Counted from the stretch's first letter, positions 45,488 to 54,349 are shown. The stretch: 64,000 nt of DNA from DSBN01 sp041686355 (GCA_041686355.1 JAWLDZ010000003.1:31049-95048), one strand, 5' to 3'. The notes: generated by a model not told the origin, from the sequence alone. Numbers and translations: made by a program.

Positions 45488-45733
45488 ATGTTCATAGAGA
45501 GCAATTTTCTTGTGTACCCGGAAGGAGAAACTCAGGAAATAGATTTTAAGCTGCAGTTTAACCAAATTGTAGATATAAACGGCCGGCCGCTTTCACTGCC
45601 CCTGGCCAGCCCTAAAATGATAGTATACAAGGTTGTTAAAATTCAAAACAGAGAGATGCGAGGTGAAACCGCACACTATTATCACTTAGAACTAGTAAGG
45701 GGCAATGAATTGTTTTCCCTTGCCGCCCGTTAA
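45488..45733 (+). CDS. Uncharacterised 81-residue protein behind a flagellar-type promoter
   Basis: I do not recognise this protein. It starts MFIESNFLVYPEG and has no signal peptide, membrane segment or cysteine. The pattern of alternating hydrophobic residues (FLVYPEGETQEIDFKLQF; KMIVYKVVKIQ; YYHLELVRGNELF) suggests a small beta-barrel or beta-sandwich, in the size range of PilZ- or SH3-like domains, though no family motif is seen. GGAGG lies six bases before ATG, and a hairpin terminator follows. It is transcribed away from mraZ. The sigma-28-like promoter suggests expression with late flagellar genes, so a role in motility or its coupling to division is possible but unproven. Confidence 0.8.
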   Translation: MFIESNFLVYPEGETQEIDFKLQFNQIVDINGRPLSLPLASPKMIVYKVVKIQNREMRGETAHYYHLELVRGNELFSLAAR

Positions 45734-45752
45734 GCATGCAGTAGGAACAGCG

Positions 45753-45773
45753 TAGGCTTGCGGCCTATTTTTT
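45753..45773 (+). terminator. Rho-independent terminator of the 81-residue gene
   Basis: TAGGC (45753-45757) and GCCTA (45763-45767) form a five-pair stem with a five-base loop, followed by six T residues. The stem also contains the stop codon of the opposing GH57 gene. Confidence 0.75.
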
Positions 45774-47345
45774 AGAAAATATTTTGTAGTCAATATCCGG
45801 AAATAAATTATTCTTTTTCTCGATTGAAGTGAGCCACTCCGTATCCACCGTGTTGCGACAGAGCCGGTCGTAAATATAATTAAAATTATACAGATGCTCT
45901 TTCACACGTCGCTCTGCGTAGGGAACGGTAGTTCCGGTTTTCATAATGAAAGGCCAATCAGAGGCCATCGCCAGCATTACTTCACGGGCTGCCTGATTAA
46001 GGGTTCGATGTTTTAAACCGTTTACCTCCGGGTAGCGGCCTACCAGCTCCGACATTCTTTCGATAGCTTTGTGTATGTGACGGTAAATCCAGTCATTCTT
46101 CCCATCCAGCCACACATCGGCATAGCCCTCATTACCCCAACTGGAGAAGGAAGGGCGGCCGCGCTGACAGGTTTTATGCTGCTTTAGATACTCAGAAGGG
46201 GTTGTTAAACTGAGCTTATCACAATCCGCCACCTGTCGTATCACCTGCTCAAGCCACTGATTCCCCTCGAACCACCAGTGACCAAATAACTCCGCATCAA
46301 AAGGAGCAATTATAAAGGGTGGTCGGTCTATAAGCCCCTCAAATTTCTTTAACTGACGCATACGATTATATACAAAATTCTCGGCGTGCTCTTTTACTTT
46401 TGCATTCGCCTTATCGGGGTCATAAGGCCGCTTTTGGTCTGTTGAACCGGTAACAGAAAAATATTTATAACCGGTACACACCCTTACATCAGGTTCGTGA
46501 ATATAGGGGCGCACATACTCAAGGGGCTCATCATAGCCAACGTCTCGATAAAACTCACGATAATCCTCATCACTCGGATAACCCCTGTCTGAGGACCACA
46601 CCGCATCGGAGGAGGGATAATCACGTCCGAAGGCATGTACTCCATTCGGCAGCGTCAGGGGGGCGTACACACCATAGGGTGTTCTTTGACTGGCAAACAG
46701 AATGCCGTGAGCGGAGGTAAAGAAATACTCAATATTGTTTTTACGGAGAACCTCTTCTATTCCAGGATAATAGCCAAACTCCGGCAGCCAGAAGCCCTGC
46801 GGCTTCTTACCGAATTTACGACTATGATCAAGAACTGCCGTCTGAACCTGCGCTTCAAGTGCTTCGGGATAGGGTTGATAGAGCGGAAGAAACGCATGGG
46901 TAGCTGCAGTAGTAATTATTTCCAGGTACCCCTCTTTTTCCAGACTTTTAAAACCCCATAGTATGTTCTTATGATACAGTTCTTCAAAATCTCTAAGATT
47001 TTGCTCAAATAACTCTTTATACATTTTCGCAAGGGGATGAAATTCCGGGTCATCCTTCGTCCGGGACAGCTCCTTCTTTCCAAGCTCGATCAGCTTTTTG
47101 ACATGCCCAATGTAACGCATCTGCAATAACTCATCCGACAGCATGGCTGACAAAGTGGGACTGACTGACACCGTTAGATGAAAGGGAACCTCATCCCGCT
47201 TAAGACGGTTGCACATCCGCAGAAAGGGCAAGTATGTTTCAGAAATTGCCTCGAACAACCAGTTTTCTTCCAAAAACTTGTCATATTCCGGGTGCCGGAC
47301 AAAGGGCAAGTGAGCATGGAGAACAAAACCTAAATAAGCATTCAT
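45765..47345 (-). CDS. GH57 1,4-alpha-glucan branching enzyme
   Basis: A 526-residue GH57 protein. Catalytic residues by comparison with Thermus/Thermococcus branching enzymes are the nucleophile Glu189 (GFWLPEFGY) and the acid Asp350 (APFDAELFGHWW). HAHLPFV near the N-terminus and VWSSDRGYPSD are further branching-enzyme marks. The C-terminal DUF1957 domain carries DWPFIMKTGTTVPYAERRVK. It forms alpha-1,6 branches in glucan stores. The start is ATG at 47345 with AAGGA six bases upstream. It follows the DUF4912 gene by 59 bases. Confidence 0.9.
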   Translation of the reverse strand: MNAYLGFVLHAHLPFVRHPEYDKFLEENWLFEAISETYLPFLRMCNRLKRDEVPFHLTVSVSPTLSAMLSDELLQMRYIGHVKKLIELGKKELSRTKDDPEFHPLAKMYKELFEQNLRDFEELYHKNILWGFKSLEKEGYLEIITTAATHAFLPLYQPYPEALEAQVQTAVLDHSRKFGKKPQGFWLPEFGYYPGIEEVLRKNNIEYFFTSAHGILFASQRTPYGVYAPLTLPNGVHAFGRDYPSSDAVWSSDRGYPSDEDYREFYRDVGYDEPLEYVRPYIHEPDVRVCTGYKYFSVTGSTDQKRPYDPDKANAKVKEHAENFVYNRMRQLKKFEGLIDRPPFIIAPFDAELFGHWWFEGNQWLEQVIRQVADCDKLSLTTPSEYLKQHKTCQRGRPSFSSWGNEGYADVWLDGKNDWIYRHIHKAIERMSELVGRYPEVNGLKHRTLNQAAREVMLAMASDWPFIMKTGTTVPYAERRVKEHLYNFNYIYDRLCRNTVDTEWLTSIEKKNNLFPDIDYKIFSKK

Positions 47346-47404
47346 CAAAAATCCTTCTAATTAACTTCTTTATCTACTTCTTTGAAGACGATACTTCTTA
47401 GAAG

Positions 47405-48160
47405 TTATTTCTTCTCGTGAGACGTTTCAAGTTCGATATTGTGGGTATCTAAGATTGAGATAATTCTCTGGGGAATTTCCTGGGACTCAACAGCCCCCTC
47501 CTCATAGTTCCACAAACCTGAAAGCATCAACATCATTGTGTTGGGATCGTTGTAAAATTCCTTCTGATTCCGGGCAAAATAGCCCCGGGGACTGTGAACA
47601 GCATTTGACGATGCCAACAGACGCTCTTTGTGCATAACCATGCAGCGCAGGTCAACAAAATAATCACTTCCGGTGTGGTTGAGATTGATGTACCAACTGC
47701 GGTCCCCCTCTTCAATCGGAATATCAAAAAAGTTATTGATATTGCTTTTCTCCGGAGTATCCCCATTAAACTCATACACCCGTATGAATAAGCCTTCAAA
47801 TAAAGGCTCCTCCTTTAGAGCATCCAATTGAGTTCTATTAATATCCCAATATGCGTATACCCAAAGGGGGTCTCGTAATAACAGCACAATCCGGGTGTCT
47901 GTATAGGAATCCGGAAGCGGAAACTCATCCTGGGTGAGCATGTCAATTTCTTCATCCCGAAGAATATCGTATTTCTTATGTTCCAATCGCATAGCTGAAT
48001 TATTACCGAACTCACGCTCATCACGATCTTCTTCCAGGGCTTCAAGAATAAGATCAACCAGTTTTTCTCGATGGGTATCGTTATAATTATAGATTCCCTC
48101 ACGTTTTGCAATACCTTGTAACTGCTCTTCGGAAAGAGTCTGTAGCTTCTCTCTTGTCAT
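47405..48160 (-). CDS. DUF4912 protein
   Basis: A 251-residue protein. The N-terminus (REKLQTLSEEQLQGIAKREGI) is a Rho-N/SAP-like helical motif. The rest is DUF4912, with TRIVLLLRDPLWVYAYWDIN and SDYFVDLRCMVMHKERLLAS, likely a beta-sandwich resembling a carbohydrate-binding or Ig-like fold. DUF4912 genes often adjoin GH57 branching enzymes, so a role in handling glycogen is inferred. GGAGG lies four bases before ATG. Confidence 0.85.
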   Translation of the reverse strand: MTREKLQTLSEEQLQGIAKREGIYNYNDTHREKLVDLILEALEEDRDEREFGNNSAMRLEHKKYDILRDEEIDMLTQDEFPLPDSYTDTRIVLLLRDPLWVYAYWDINRTQLDALKEEPLFEGLFIRVYEFNGDTPEKSNINNFFDIPIEEGDRSWYINLNHTGSDYFVDLRCMVMHKERLLASSNAVHSPRGYFARNQKEFYNDPNTMMLMLSGLWNYEEGAVESQEIPQRIISILDTHNIELETSHEKK

Positions 48161-48185
48161 ATAGCCTCCATATATGAGGTACGTT

Positions 48186-48215
48186 ATACTAGGAAAATAT
48201 TCACGGTTATGTCAA
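48186..48215 (-). promoter_or_regulatory. Promoter of DUF4912-GH57 unit
   Basis: TTGACA at 48215-48210 is followed after 18 bases by TAGTAT at 48191-48186, the same pair of hexamers as at mraZ. Transcription would start near 48179, about 20 bases before the DUF4912 start codon. Confidence 0.6.
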
Positions 48216-48283
48216 CCCTGCACTGAACATTCTGCTATTGGCGCTATCTGTAAGGATTTTCTTAACTCTAATGTCCAATGAGC

Positions 48284-48311
48284 TTTACAATCTTTAGTGA
48301 TTAGTTAAAAC
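48284..48311 (+). promoter_or_regulatory. Candidate promoter giving leaderless GH57 (DUF3536) mRNA
   Basis: TTTACA (48284-48289), a 16-base spacer and TAAAAC (48306-48311) lie so close to the gene that transcription would begin at the A of its start codon (48318). No ribosome site precedes this ATG, which agrees with a leaderless message. Confidence 0.4.
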
Positions 48312-48317
48312 TATGGT

Positions 48318-50741
48318 ATGAAAAATTATTTAGTATTCCATGGCCATTTTTATCAACCCCCGCGGGAGGATCCCTGGACCGGTATTGTCGGTATGCAGCC
48401 TTCAGCCGCTCCATTCCACGACTGGAACCACCGGATAACCCGTGAATGTTATGCTGCCAATGCGGCATCCCGGGTCTTGCACTTCGATGGCAGAATTGAA
48501 GATATCATAAACAACTACAAAATACTCTCATTTAATTTTGGACCTACTCTGTTTTGGTGGCTGAAAGACCATGCACCCCATGTCTATGAGGCCATTATAG
48601 AGGCCGACCGCCTCAGCGTTACCCAGAATATGGGACACGGAAACGCAATTGCACAAGCTTACAACCACACAATTCTTCCTCTGGACTCCGCTGAGGATGC
48701 TCGTCTTCAAATTGAGTGGGGGCTGGCCGACTTTGAATACCACTTTGGCCGAAAATCAGAGGGAATTTGGCTGCCGGAAACGGCGATAAACGAAGGGGTT
48801 GCGGATATTCTGCTGGACCTGGGGGTGAAATATGTAATTCTCTCTCCCTGGCAGGCGGAGGCCATTTATGCGGAAGGCTCAGAAGAGTGGCAGGAGCTTG
48901 AAAACAAGCCGGCACCCTTTTGGCGCCCCTACAAAATAGAACGGCCGGCTGGTGATCTATCTGCATTTTTCTACAATCAAGAGCTGGCCCAGGGAATCAG
49001 CTTTGAGCATTACCTTCGAAGTGCCGATGCCCTTTACAATCGCCTGTTGACTTACCATAACAATGCCGACCCAGGGCATTTAATCCATGTTGCTACAGAT
49101 GGGGAGATTTACGGACACCATGAACCCTTTGGGGACATGTGTTTGGCTGCCCTGCAACAACACGTCGAACAGGATTCGCGCTTCGAGTTTACAAACTACG
49201 CACGCTATTTGGAGCAGTTCCCGCCCAGGTACAAAGTTCGTCTGCGGAAGGGGGAGGAAAAGCGGGGAAGTTCATGGAGCTGCCATCATGGCGTTTCGCG
49301 GTGGTATAAAGATTGCGGTTGTTCAACCGGCGGCAAACCAGGCTGGAACCAGAAGTGGAGGACCCCCCTTCGAAGGGGATTTCAAAAGCTCAGTGATCAG
49401 ATGTTGGAAATATTTTATAACGAGGTGCCCCGTCTCAGCAATACGGAGCCTAAACTGCTGCTGCAGGAGTATATACAGGTATTAACTCAACAGACTGAAC
49501 CTGCACAGTTCGCCAAAAAACATCTTCCCCTTGAAAAGCAGAGCGAGAAAAACAGTGCCACCCTACTGAGCTTGCTGGAGGGACAAAAATATCGTCTTTA
49601 CATGTTTACCTCCTGCGGCTGGTTTTTTTCCGATATAGCAGGCATAGAACCAGTGCAGAACATACGCTACGCATTAAAAGGCCTTACTCTTTACAATTCT
49701 TTTACTAAAAAGAACTTGTATAACATGCTATCTGTTGATTTGGAAACAGCCATAAGCAACCATAAGTCCGAAGGTTCCGGCCGGGACATATTAGAACGGG
49801 AAACACACTTAGGCCAACCAGATGGGATTGAAGCAGCATCGTATTTTTTTATCCGTCGCCTGGTATACCGACAAGAAAAACCGCCATCACAATATGGGTA
49901 TTTTGCACTGTTAGACATGCAGGAAATCTCAAAGGACCCACTCACCGCCAATCTTCACCTAATTGACACCTCCCGCCGGCAGAGTTTCAAGTTTGAATTC
50001 AAAGCTGAGACGAACCACATCGGCAGTCTTAATATCACCGTTAAAAACCGGCTCACAAGTGAGGCAAAAGAGCATATAGAGGACCTGTCACAACTGCCCT
50101 TGGAATTACGTCAGAACTTAACTGATTATCTCGTACGCTCTACCGAAACCGCCCTTGCTGAAAACTCCGCTAACACTTTTGAAGATATTCGCTTTGCGGT
50201 CACAGAAGCCGCCAATCTGGGCACTGAAATACCTCCGGTTATTCGTCATTCCGCGGAGATAGCGGTTACAACCCTGCTCTATCGTCAATTGCAGCTGGGA
50301 ACACGCATCTTATCGGAAGGGGAGATAGGAAAAGTAGAGAATATACTGCAGTTCTCTGCACGGTTCAGCATAAAAATTGAAACCAAGCGCATCACCGAAC
50401 TACTTACCCAGCTTCTCTGGACGTTTTTTGAACAGCTTAAAGCCGATGGCTGCATGAGAGAGTGCACCTATATGGTGCGTCTCATCGATGCACTTCGGTT
50501 AGTAGCTATCGAGCCTGATTTCACTATTCCGCAAAAAGTCGTATTTGCACAGCTGAACCGGTATCGGAAGCAACTGGTAAAAAAACAGCGAGGCTTCTAT
50601 AAAGAGATTGATAAGAATAAACTTTTGTCTTTAAGCTCGAAGGAAAAGGAAAAATTAGAAATGGTGCTGAATCTATGCCAAGTAATGGGTATCTATGCAG
50701 ATGATATCACCCACGTTTTTTACGAGCGCGAAGCACCATAA
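48318..50741 (+). CDS. GH57 family protein with DUF3536
   Basis: An 807-residue protein. Residues 1-330 form the GH57 catalytic barrel, with FHGHFYQPPREDPW at the N-terminus, GIWLPETAINEGVADIL (nucleophile Glu) and HVATDGEIYGHHEPFGD (acidic catalytic region). Residues about 390-680 are DUF3536. The substrate is not established; GH57 members act on alpha-glucans (amylase, branching, 4-alpha-glucanotransferase). There is no signal peptide, so it is cytosolic. It is the largest plus-strand gene here and ends convergently, overlapping the methyltransferase gene by 35 bases. Confidence 0.88.
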   Translation: MKNYLVFHGHFYQPPREDPWTGIVGMQPSAAPFHDWNHRITRECYAANAASRVLHFDGRIEDIINNYKILSFNFGPTLFWWLKDHAPHVYEAIIEADRLSVTQNMGHGNAIAQAYNHTILPLDSAEDARLQIEWGLADFEYHFGRKSEGIWLPETAINEGVADILLDLGVKYVILSPWQAEAIYAEGSEEWQELENKPAPFWRPYKIERPAGDLSAFFYNQELAQGISFEHYLRSADALYNRLLTYHNNADPGHLIHVATDGEIYGHHEPFGDMCLAALQQHVEQDSRFEFTNYARYLEQFPPRYKVRLRKGEEKRGSSWSCHHGVSRWYKDCGCSTGGKPGWNQKWRTPLRRGFQKLSDQMLEIFYNEVPRLSNTEPKLLLQEYIQVLTQQTEPAQFAKKHLPLEKQSEKNSATLLSLLEGQKYRLYMFTSCGWFFSDIAGIEPVQNIRYALKGLTLYNSFTKKNLYNMLSVDLETAISNHKSEGSGRDILERETHLGQPDGIEAASYFFIRRLVYRQEKPPSQYGYFALLDMQEISKDPLTANLHLIDTSRRQSFKFEFKAETNHIGSLNITVKNRLTSEAKEHIEDLSQLPLELRQNLTDYLVRSTETALAENSANTFEDIRFAVTEAANLGTEIPPVIRHSAEIAVTTLLYRQLQLGTRILSEGEIGKVENILQFSARFSIKIETKRITELLTQLLWTFFEQLKADGCMRECTYMVRLIDALRLVAIEPDFTIPQKVVFAQLNRYRKQLVKKQRGFYKEIDKNKLLSLSSKEKEKLEMVLNLCQVMGIYADDITHVFYEREAP

Positions 50742-51564
50742 CATCGCCCCAGCCGAAACGCTTAGCTAATCGATCAGCACATTTCTTAATAATTGCCGGA
50801 GCCATACCCTGGGGAATTCCTCCCCAGGTTGCGCTCTGCTCGACATAGAAGCCGTGCTTTTCAAGCAGGAGAGTGAGAGTCCTACGGGAAAATAACACCA
50901 TGTGGTCGGCAATTGCAGACCTCCAGCGGCTGCGCATCAACTTAGCCTGAAAGCCGTCGCTATTGGGAGTAATTAAAATTAGGTGTCCTTCAGGTTTCAA
51001 TAAGCGATGGGTTTCACTGATAAAATCGCCTGGAGCCTGCAGGTGTTCAATGACGTGGCTCGCATGTACTACCTCAAAGCCGGCAGTAGGCAGAAGAGCC
51101 TCTTCCAAGGTCCCAGAAAAGATAGAAACCTCCCGGACCCGACGTCCATAGTCAACCGCAGGTTTACATACCTCAACCCCCTGTTCTTGCCACCCCTGCT
51201 GCTGGAGATACTCAAGCAAGCGACCGGTTGCGCAACCCACATCCAAGAATCGGGGCATTGTCTTCCCTGCAAATAGCTCTTGTGCTATATCATTAAAAAA
51301 CCCGACATCTTGTAATCCAAGCAAATTCAGTTGAAGGAAAGATTCCTGGTTTTCAATTTCATACTCAAAGTACTCCTCGTCATACCGTTCAATAAGTTCG
51401 CTTTGCATGGGTTGTGGGTTCTGATAGAGCAAACCACAGCCGGAACATCGCGAAAAAGTGAATCCTTCAAGTTTCCACACGGTGTGAAAAGGAACTTCTC
51501 CGCAAATCGGGCAGCTTATATGTAAGGAGGTGGTCTCCTGAGGAGTTTTAGAAAAGGTTTTCAA
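50707..51564 (-). CDS. Class I SAM methyltransferase with N-terminal zinc ribbon
   Basis: A 285-residue protein. Residues about 18-42 hold a CPICG...CSGCG zinc ribbon. The methyltransferase domain has motif I FLDVGCATGRLLEYL and HASHVIEHLQAPGDFI, as in UbiG/TylF-like enzymes often acting on sugars or surface polysaccharide precursors. The start is TTG, overlapping the M23 stop as TTGA. The substrate is unknown. It ends inside the 3' end of the convergent GH57 gene. Confidence 0.82.
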   Translation of the reverse strand: MKTFSKTPQETTSLHISCPICGEVPFHTVWKLEGFTFSRCSGCGLLYQNPQPMQSELIERYDEEYFEYEIENQESFLQLNLLGLQDVGFFNDIAQELFAGKTMPRFLDVGCATGRLLEYLQQQGWQEQGVEVCKPAVDYGRRVREVSIFSGTLEEALLPTAGFEVVHASHVIEHLQAPGDFISETHRLLKPEGHLILITPNSDGFQAKLMRSRWRSAIADHMVLFSRRTLTLLLEKHGFYVEQSATWGGIPQGMAPAIIKKCADRLAKRFGWGDVMVLRARKKRG

Positions 51565-52445
51565 TTGGAAGAGACCTCTATTCGGTAAGTTCGGTCAGCT
51601 TCGTTGCCAGAAAAGTCGTTTACAAAAACCTCAATCGCTGCCTCTCCCGGTTGTAAAGTTACAGTCCCCAATTGGAATTCCCAGGGGCCTGAATAGAGCT
51701 GTGCAGCCTGTAGTGCCGGGGGAGCTGTCGGAACAGCGCTCCAGTCCCGTATAGTCAGTGATTCGAAACTTAATGAATCTCTAGCCTCACCATTGATATA
51801 CACCTTTATGGAATAGGGGGCCATCCTATGCATTGTGTCTCCAGCACTACTCTCATTAAAGGTATTTATGGAAAGCCTATAGCTGCCTTGCGGCACGCTT
51901 GTCGTACTCTCTAAAGGAAATGAGCCTGTGTCATTGCTTAAGGTCACTTCATTCAGCTGAGGCTCAGCAGTATCGCCAATTGAGGGCAGAGACAGCAGGG
52001 GATTTACGTAGCGATTTACCTCACTGTCGATTATTTGCAGGTACACAAACTCCGCCTCTATAGTCCCGCTGCTTCCGATTGTACCAAGCTGATCAGTGAT
52101 ATCATAAAAAGGAACATCCTCCATTACCGGAGAAGCAAGATGCCCATAGATCGACTGAATTCCGCGTTCATGCTGGAGAACCGCCAGGTTGCCCATGGGT
52201 GAAGGCAGGTCATGTATCCCCTTTGCGTACTCCCTGGCAACAAACACAAGCTCTCCAGCCTCAACCGGAGAAACAACTTCTGAGGATGAGAAAATATCAA
52301 TTCCCTTATTATAGCTCTCACCTGCCTGACTTCCAAAGGTTGATACTATTTGCGGTTCCTTAACCGGCCACTCAAAGGAATACAAACTTGAAACTGCTGA
52401 ATAAAAAAAAGTAGCACACATTAACATAGAAATCATATACTTCAT
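51561..52445 (-). CDS. Degenerate M23 (LytM-like) periplasmic protein
   Basis: A 294-residue protein with an N-terminal signal peptide (about residues 1-23). The M23/LytM fold is suggested by STFGSQAG, NKGIDIF, LQHERGIQSIYGHL and the following beta strands. Zinc-binding HxxxD is NKGID (Asn46 in place of His), and the C-terminal HLH is absent (FVYLQI, residues 133-138). It is therefore unlikely to be a peptidase and may act like EnvC/NlpD activators of amidases. A C-terminal beta domain (about 155-294) may bind another envelope partner. It overlaps the propeller gene by ATGA. Confidence 0.7.
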   Translation of the reverse strand: MKYMISMLMCATFFYSAVSSLYSFEWPVKEPQIVSTFGSQAGESYNKGIDIFSSSEVVSPVEAGELVFVAREYAKGIHDLPSPMGNLAVLQHERGIQSIYGHLASPVMEDVPFYDITDQLGTIGSSGTIEAEFVYLQIIDSEVNRYVNPLLSLPSIGDTAEPQLNEVTLSNDTGSFPLESTTSVPQGSYRLSINTFNESSAGDTMHRMAPYSIKVYINGEARDSLSFESLTIRDWSAVPTAPPALQAAQLYSGPWEFQLGTVTLQPGEAAIEVFVNDFSGNEADRTYRIEVSSN

Positions 52446-53527
52446 TTTGAAAACCTCTCGATAGCTACTTTCCTTAAAAGTGAACCAGTTCCTATATAAA
52501 GATTTTCTTCAGCCTGAAACAGCCAATGCGGCCGACCGGAAAACTTTTCTTTACTGTATTGTCTGCCCTCCGCAGAATAAATATGCAACACAGCCGTATC
52601 CTGATCTTCCTCCAAAATATATATCGAGTCTAATTCGGTAAAAAACTCAAAATCGACCAGAGTCCCGGATAGGGGAAGTGAAAAGCTCCCGATTGGTTCT
52701 TCAGTCGATATGACCAGAACCTCCGTTGCAGTTTCGCATAGGAGATACTCACCATTTTCTGAGAATGCTATTTTTGCCTGGGAACGCCTGGGATCTGAGA
52801 TTTCTATCTGGCTGAGGCGTTGTGATTTTGTTCCTTCCAACTGGTATAGGGACAAAAACTGTGGATCAATTCCATGAACAATGGCTGCTTTCTGGCTCGC
52901 AAAAGACAGGGCTGTACCATAGACTGCATTAATTCTACTGGTTTCCGGTTGTATCCCCGTCTGGTAACCACCGTCTTTATTAAACAGTTCTACCCTGCCA
53001 TTTAGTAAACCTATTCCTACAGTATCCTCGCTCGCATCAAGAGAGGTGATGATACTCGGAAACTCTTTACTGAATAAAAATTCTCCGGTTGCACTGAACG
53101 CGGTAACAGCTGTTAAATCCTTGCTTAAAACAAAATAATCGCCCCCTCGTTCTACCGGGTAGCCTTCAACACTTAAGGGGTACAAGTAATTTCTAATAGG
53201 ATCTCTGATCACCAGATTACTCCCCTGCTGTGTATAGTTACAGTAAGTACTATCCCCAAGGGCTATGTTCCACTCTATTGAAGAGTTCTCTAGGAGTTTC
53301 CCGTCAGCACTCACAAAACCAAAAGAGTCTTCTACACGAAAGGGTATCCATTCCTCCGGAGGTATGCCCTCTGTTGAGTCCGAATCCATATTTTTTGTCT
53401 GAACATCGATTATCCATTCCTGTAGATACGCATTACCAGGTTTTATCGAGTAACTTCCCAAGAGTGCATACATCAGAACAGCAATAAGTGCGATAGTCCT
53501 AAAGAGAAAACCTCTGCCAATGCTCAT
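52442..53527 (-). CDS. Exported beta-propeller-like protein
   Basis: A 361-residue protein with an N-terminal signal or anchor helix (FRTIALIAVLMYALLGSYS). The rest consists of short beta repeats (SATGEFLFSKEFPSIITSLD; NKDGGYQTGIQPE; FSENGEYLLCETATEVLVIS) typical of WD40/PQQ-like propellers. No catalytic motif is seen. It overlaps the M23-like gene by 4 bases and follows the 272-residue helical gene by 7 bases, so the two envelope proteins probably work together. Confidence 0.7.
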   Translation of the reverse strand: MSIGRGFLFRTIALIAVLMYALLGSYSIKPGNAYLQEWIIDVQTKNMDSDSTEGIPPEEWIPFRVEDSFGFVSADGKLLENSSIEWNIALGDSTYCNYTQQGSNLVIRDPIRNYLYPLSVEGYPVERGGDYFVLSKDLTAVTAFSATGEFLFSKEFPSIITSLDASEDTVGIGLLNGRVELFNKDGGYQTGIQPETSRINAVYGTALSFASQKAAIVHGIDPQFLSLYQLEGTKSQRLSQIEISDPRRSQAKIAFSENGEYLLCETATEVLVISTEEPIGSFSLPLSGTLVDFEFFTELDSIYILEEDQDTAVLHIYSAEGRQYSKEKFSGRPHWLFQAEENLYIGTGSLLRKVAIERFSK

Positions 53528-53534
53528 ATACTAA

Positions 53535-54347
53535 TTAACCACGCTTTTTTGTGTTTTCTTGGCTTTTACTATCTGCTTCCATCTTACTCTTCCATACATC
53601 TATTTTTTTCTTAATCACATCACTCTCTTCAACTTCGCCAAGCAGCATGTGCAGTCGCCTCAAAGCTGCAAGATAGCGGATAGCCAGCTTGAAATCATCG
53701 ATTCTAAGAGTCGAAAGCTCATATTTTTGCCGATAATTGTTGGCTGCTTCTTCTAACAGCTGCTTTACCATTCTCAGATGAGCCTTGTATACTTTATACC
53801 CCTCGGCTCTGGGATCAAGTTGTCCAACAAGCTGCTTCAGGTTCAGCATGTTTTTAGCGATAGTGGCGAATCGTCCTTCAAGCTCGACAAACGACCACTT
53901 CCACTTTGAGTTTGACCCGTAGCTTTCAATAATCGCATCGGTTGCGAATCCGAGCTTTGACAGCAAATCCCACCGCTGCTTATAATCAAATTCAACTATA
54001 TCGTCCAGATACGCTTCATATTCAGAATAAGGAACATCGATATAGCTGGTTACTACATCTTCGAGGTAGATAATGCTTTTGTAGCATGCCTTTCTGGCAT
54101 TATTCAGAAAACCCTCATTTTTTATTCCAAGTAGTGAAACCGAGAGATGGTTCATCAATAGATAATATGAAACCATATTAAGACCTTCATCGGCGAGGGT
54201 CAAACGTTTATAGGCCTGTCCTTTCTCCTGATTGTCCATAATCTGTTGAATACTGGTTTCATGCTGAGCCATTTTATCGACAATACTCTTGTATTCTTTT
54301 ATTTTCTCATAATAGCGACGTTTTGCTTCACTGCTTACCTTTGCCAC
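53535..54347 (-). CDS. Uncharacterised alpha-helical protein
   Basis: About 270 residues, nearly all predicted helix, with many Lys, Glu, Tyr and Leu residues (KRRYYEKIKEYKSIVDKM; GYKVYKAHLRMVKQLLEEAA). There is no signal peptide or membrane segment. I do not recognise the family. GTG at 54347 has GGAGG seven bases upstream and is my choice; GTG at 54353 overlaps the recN stop but is only one base from GGAGG. It is probably coupled to recN. Confidence 0.7.
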   Translation of the reverse strand: MAKVSSEAKRRYYEKIKEYKSIVDKMAQHETSIQQIMDNQEKGQAYKRLTLADEGLNMVSYYLLMNHLSVSLLGIKNEGFLNNARKACYKSIIYLEDVVTSYIDVPYSEYEAYLDDIVEFDYKQRWDLLSKLGFATDAIIESYGSNSKWKWSFVELEGRFATIAKNMLNLKQLVGQLDPRAEGYKVYKAHLRMVKQLLEEAANNYRQKYELSTLRIDDFKLAIRYLAALRRLHMLLGEVEESDVIKKKIDVWKSKMEADSKSQENTKKRG

Positions 54348-54349
54348 CT

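Noticed and set aside
47345..47404. ACTTCT-T-AGAAGT palindrome before the GH57 branching gene as a terminator
   Set aside because: A short AT-rich palindrome next to the stop codon without a U run; the two genes are probably co-transcribed.
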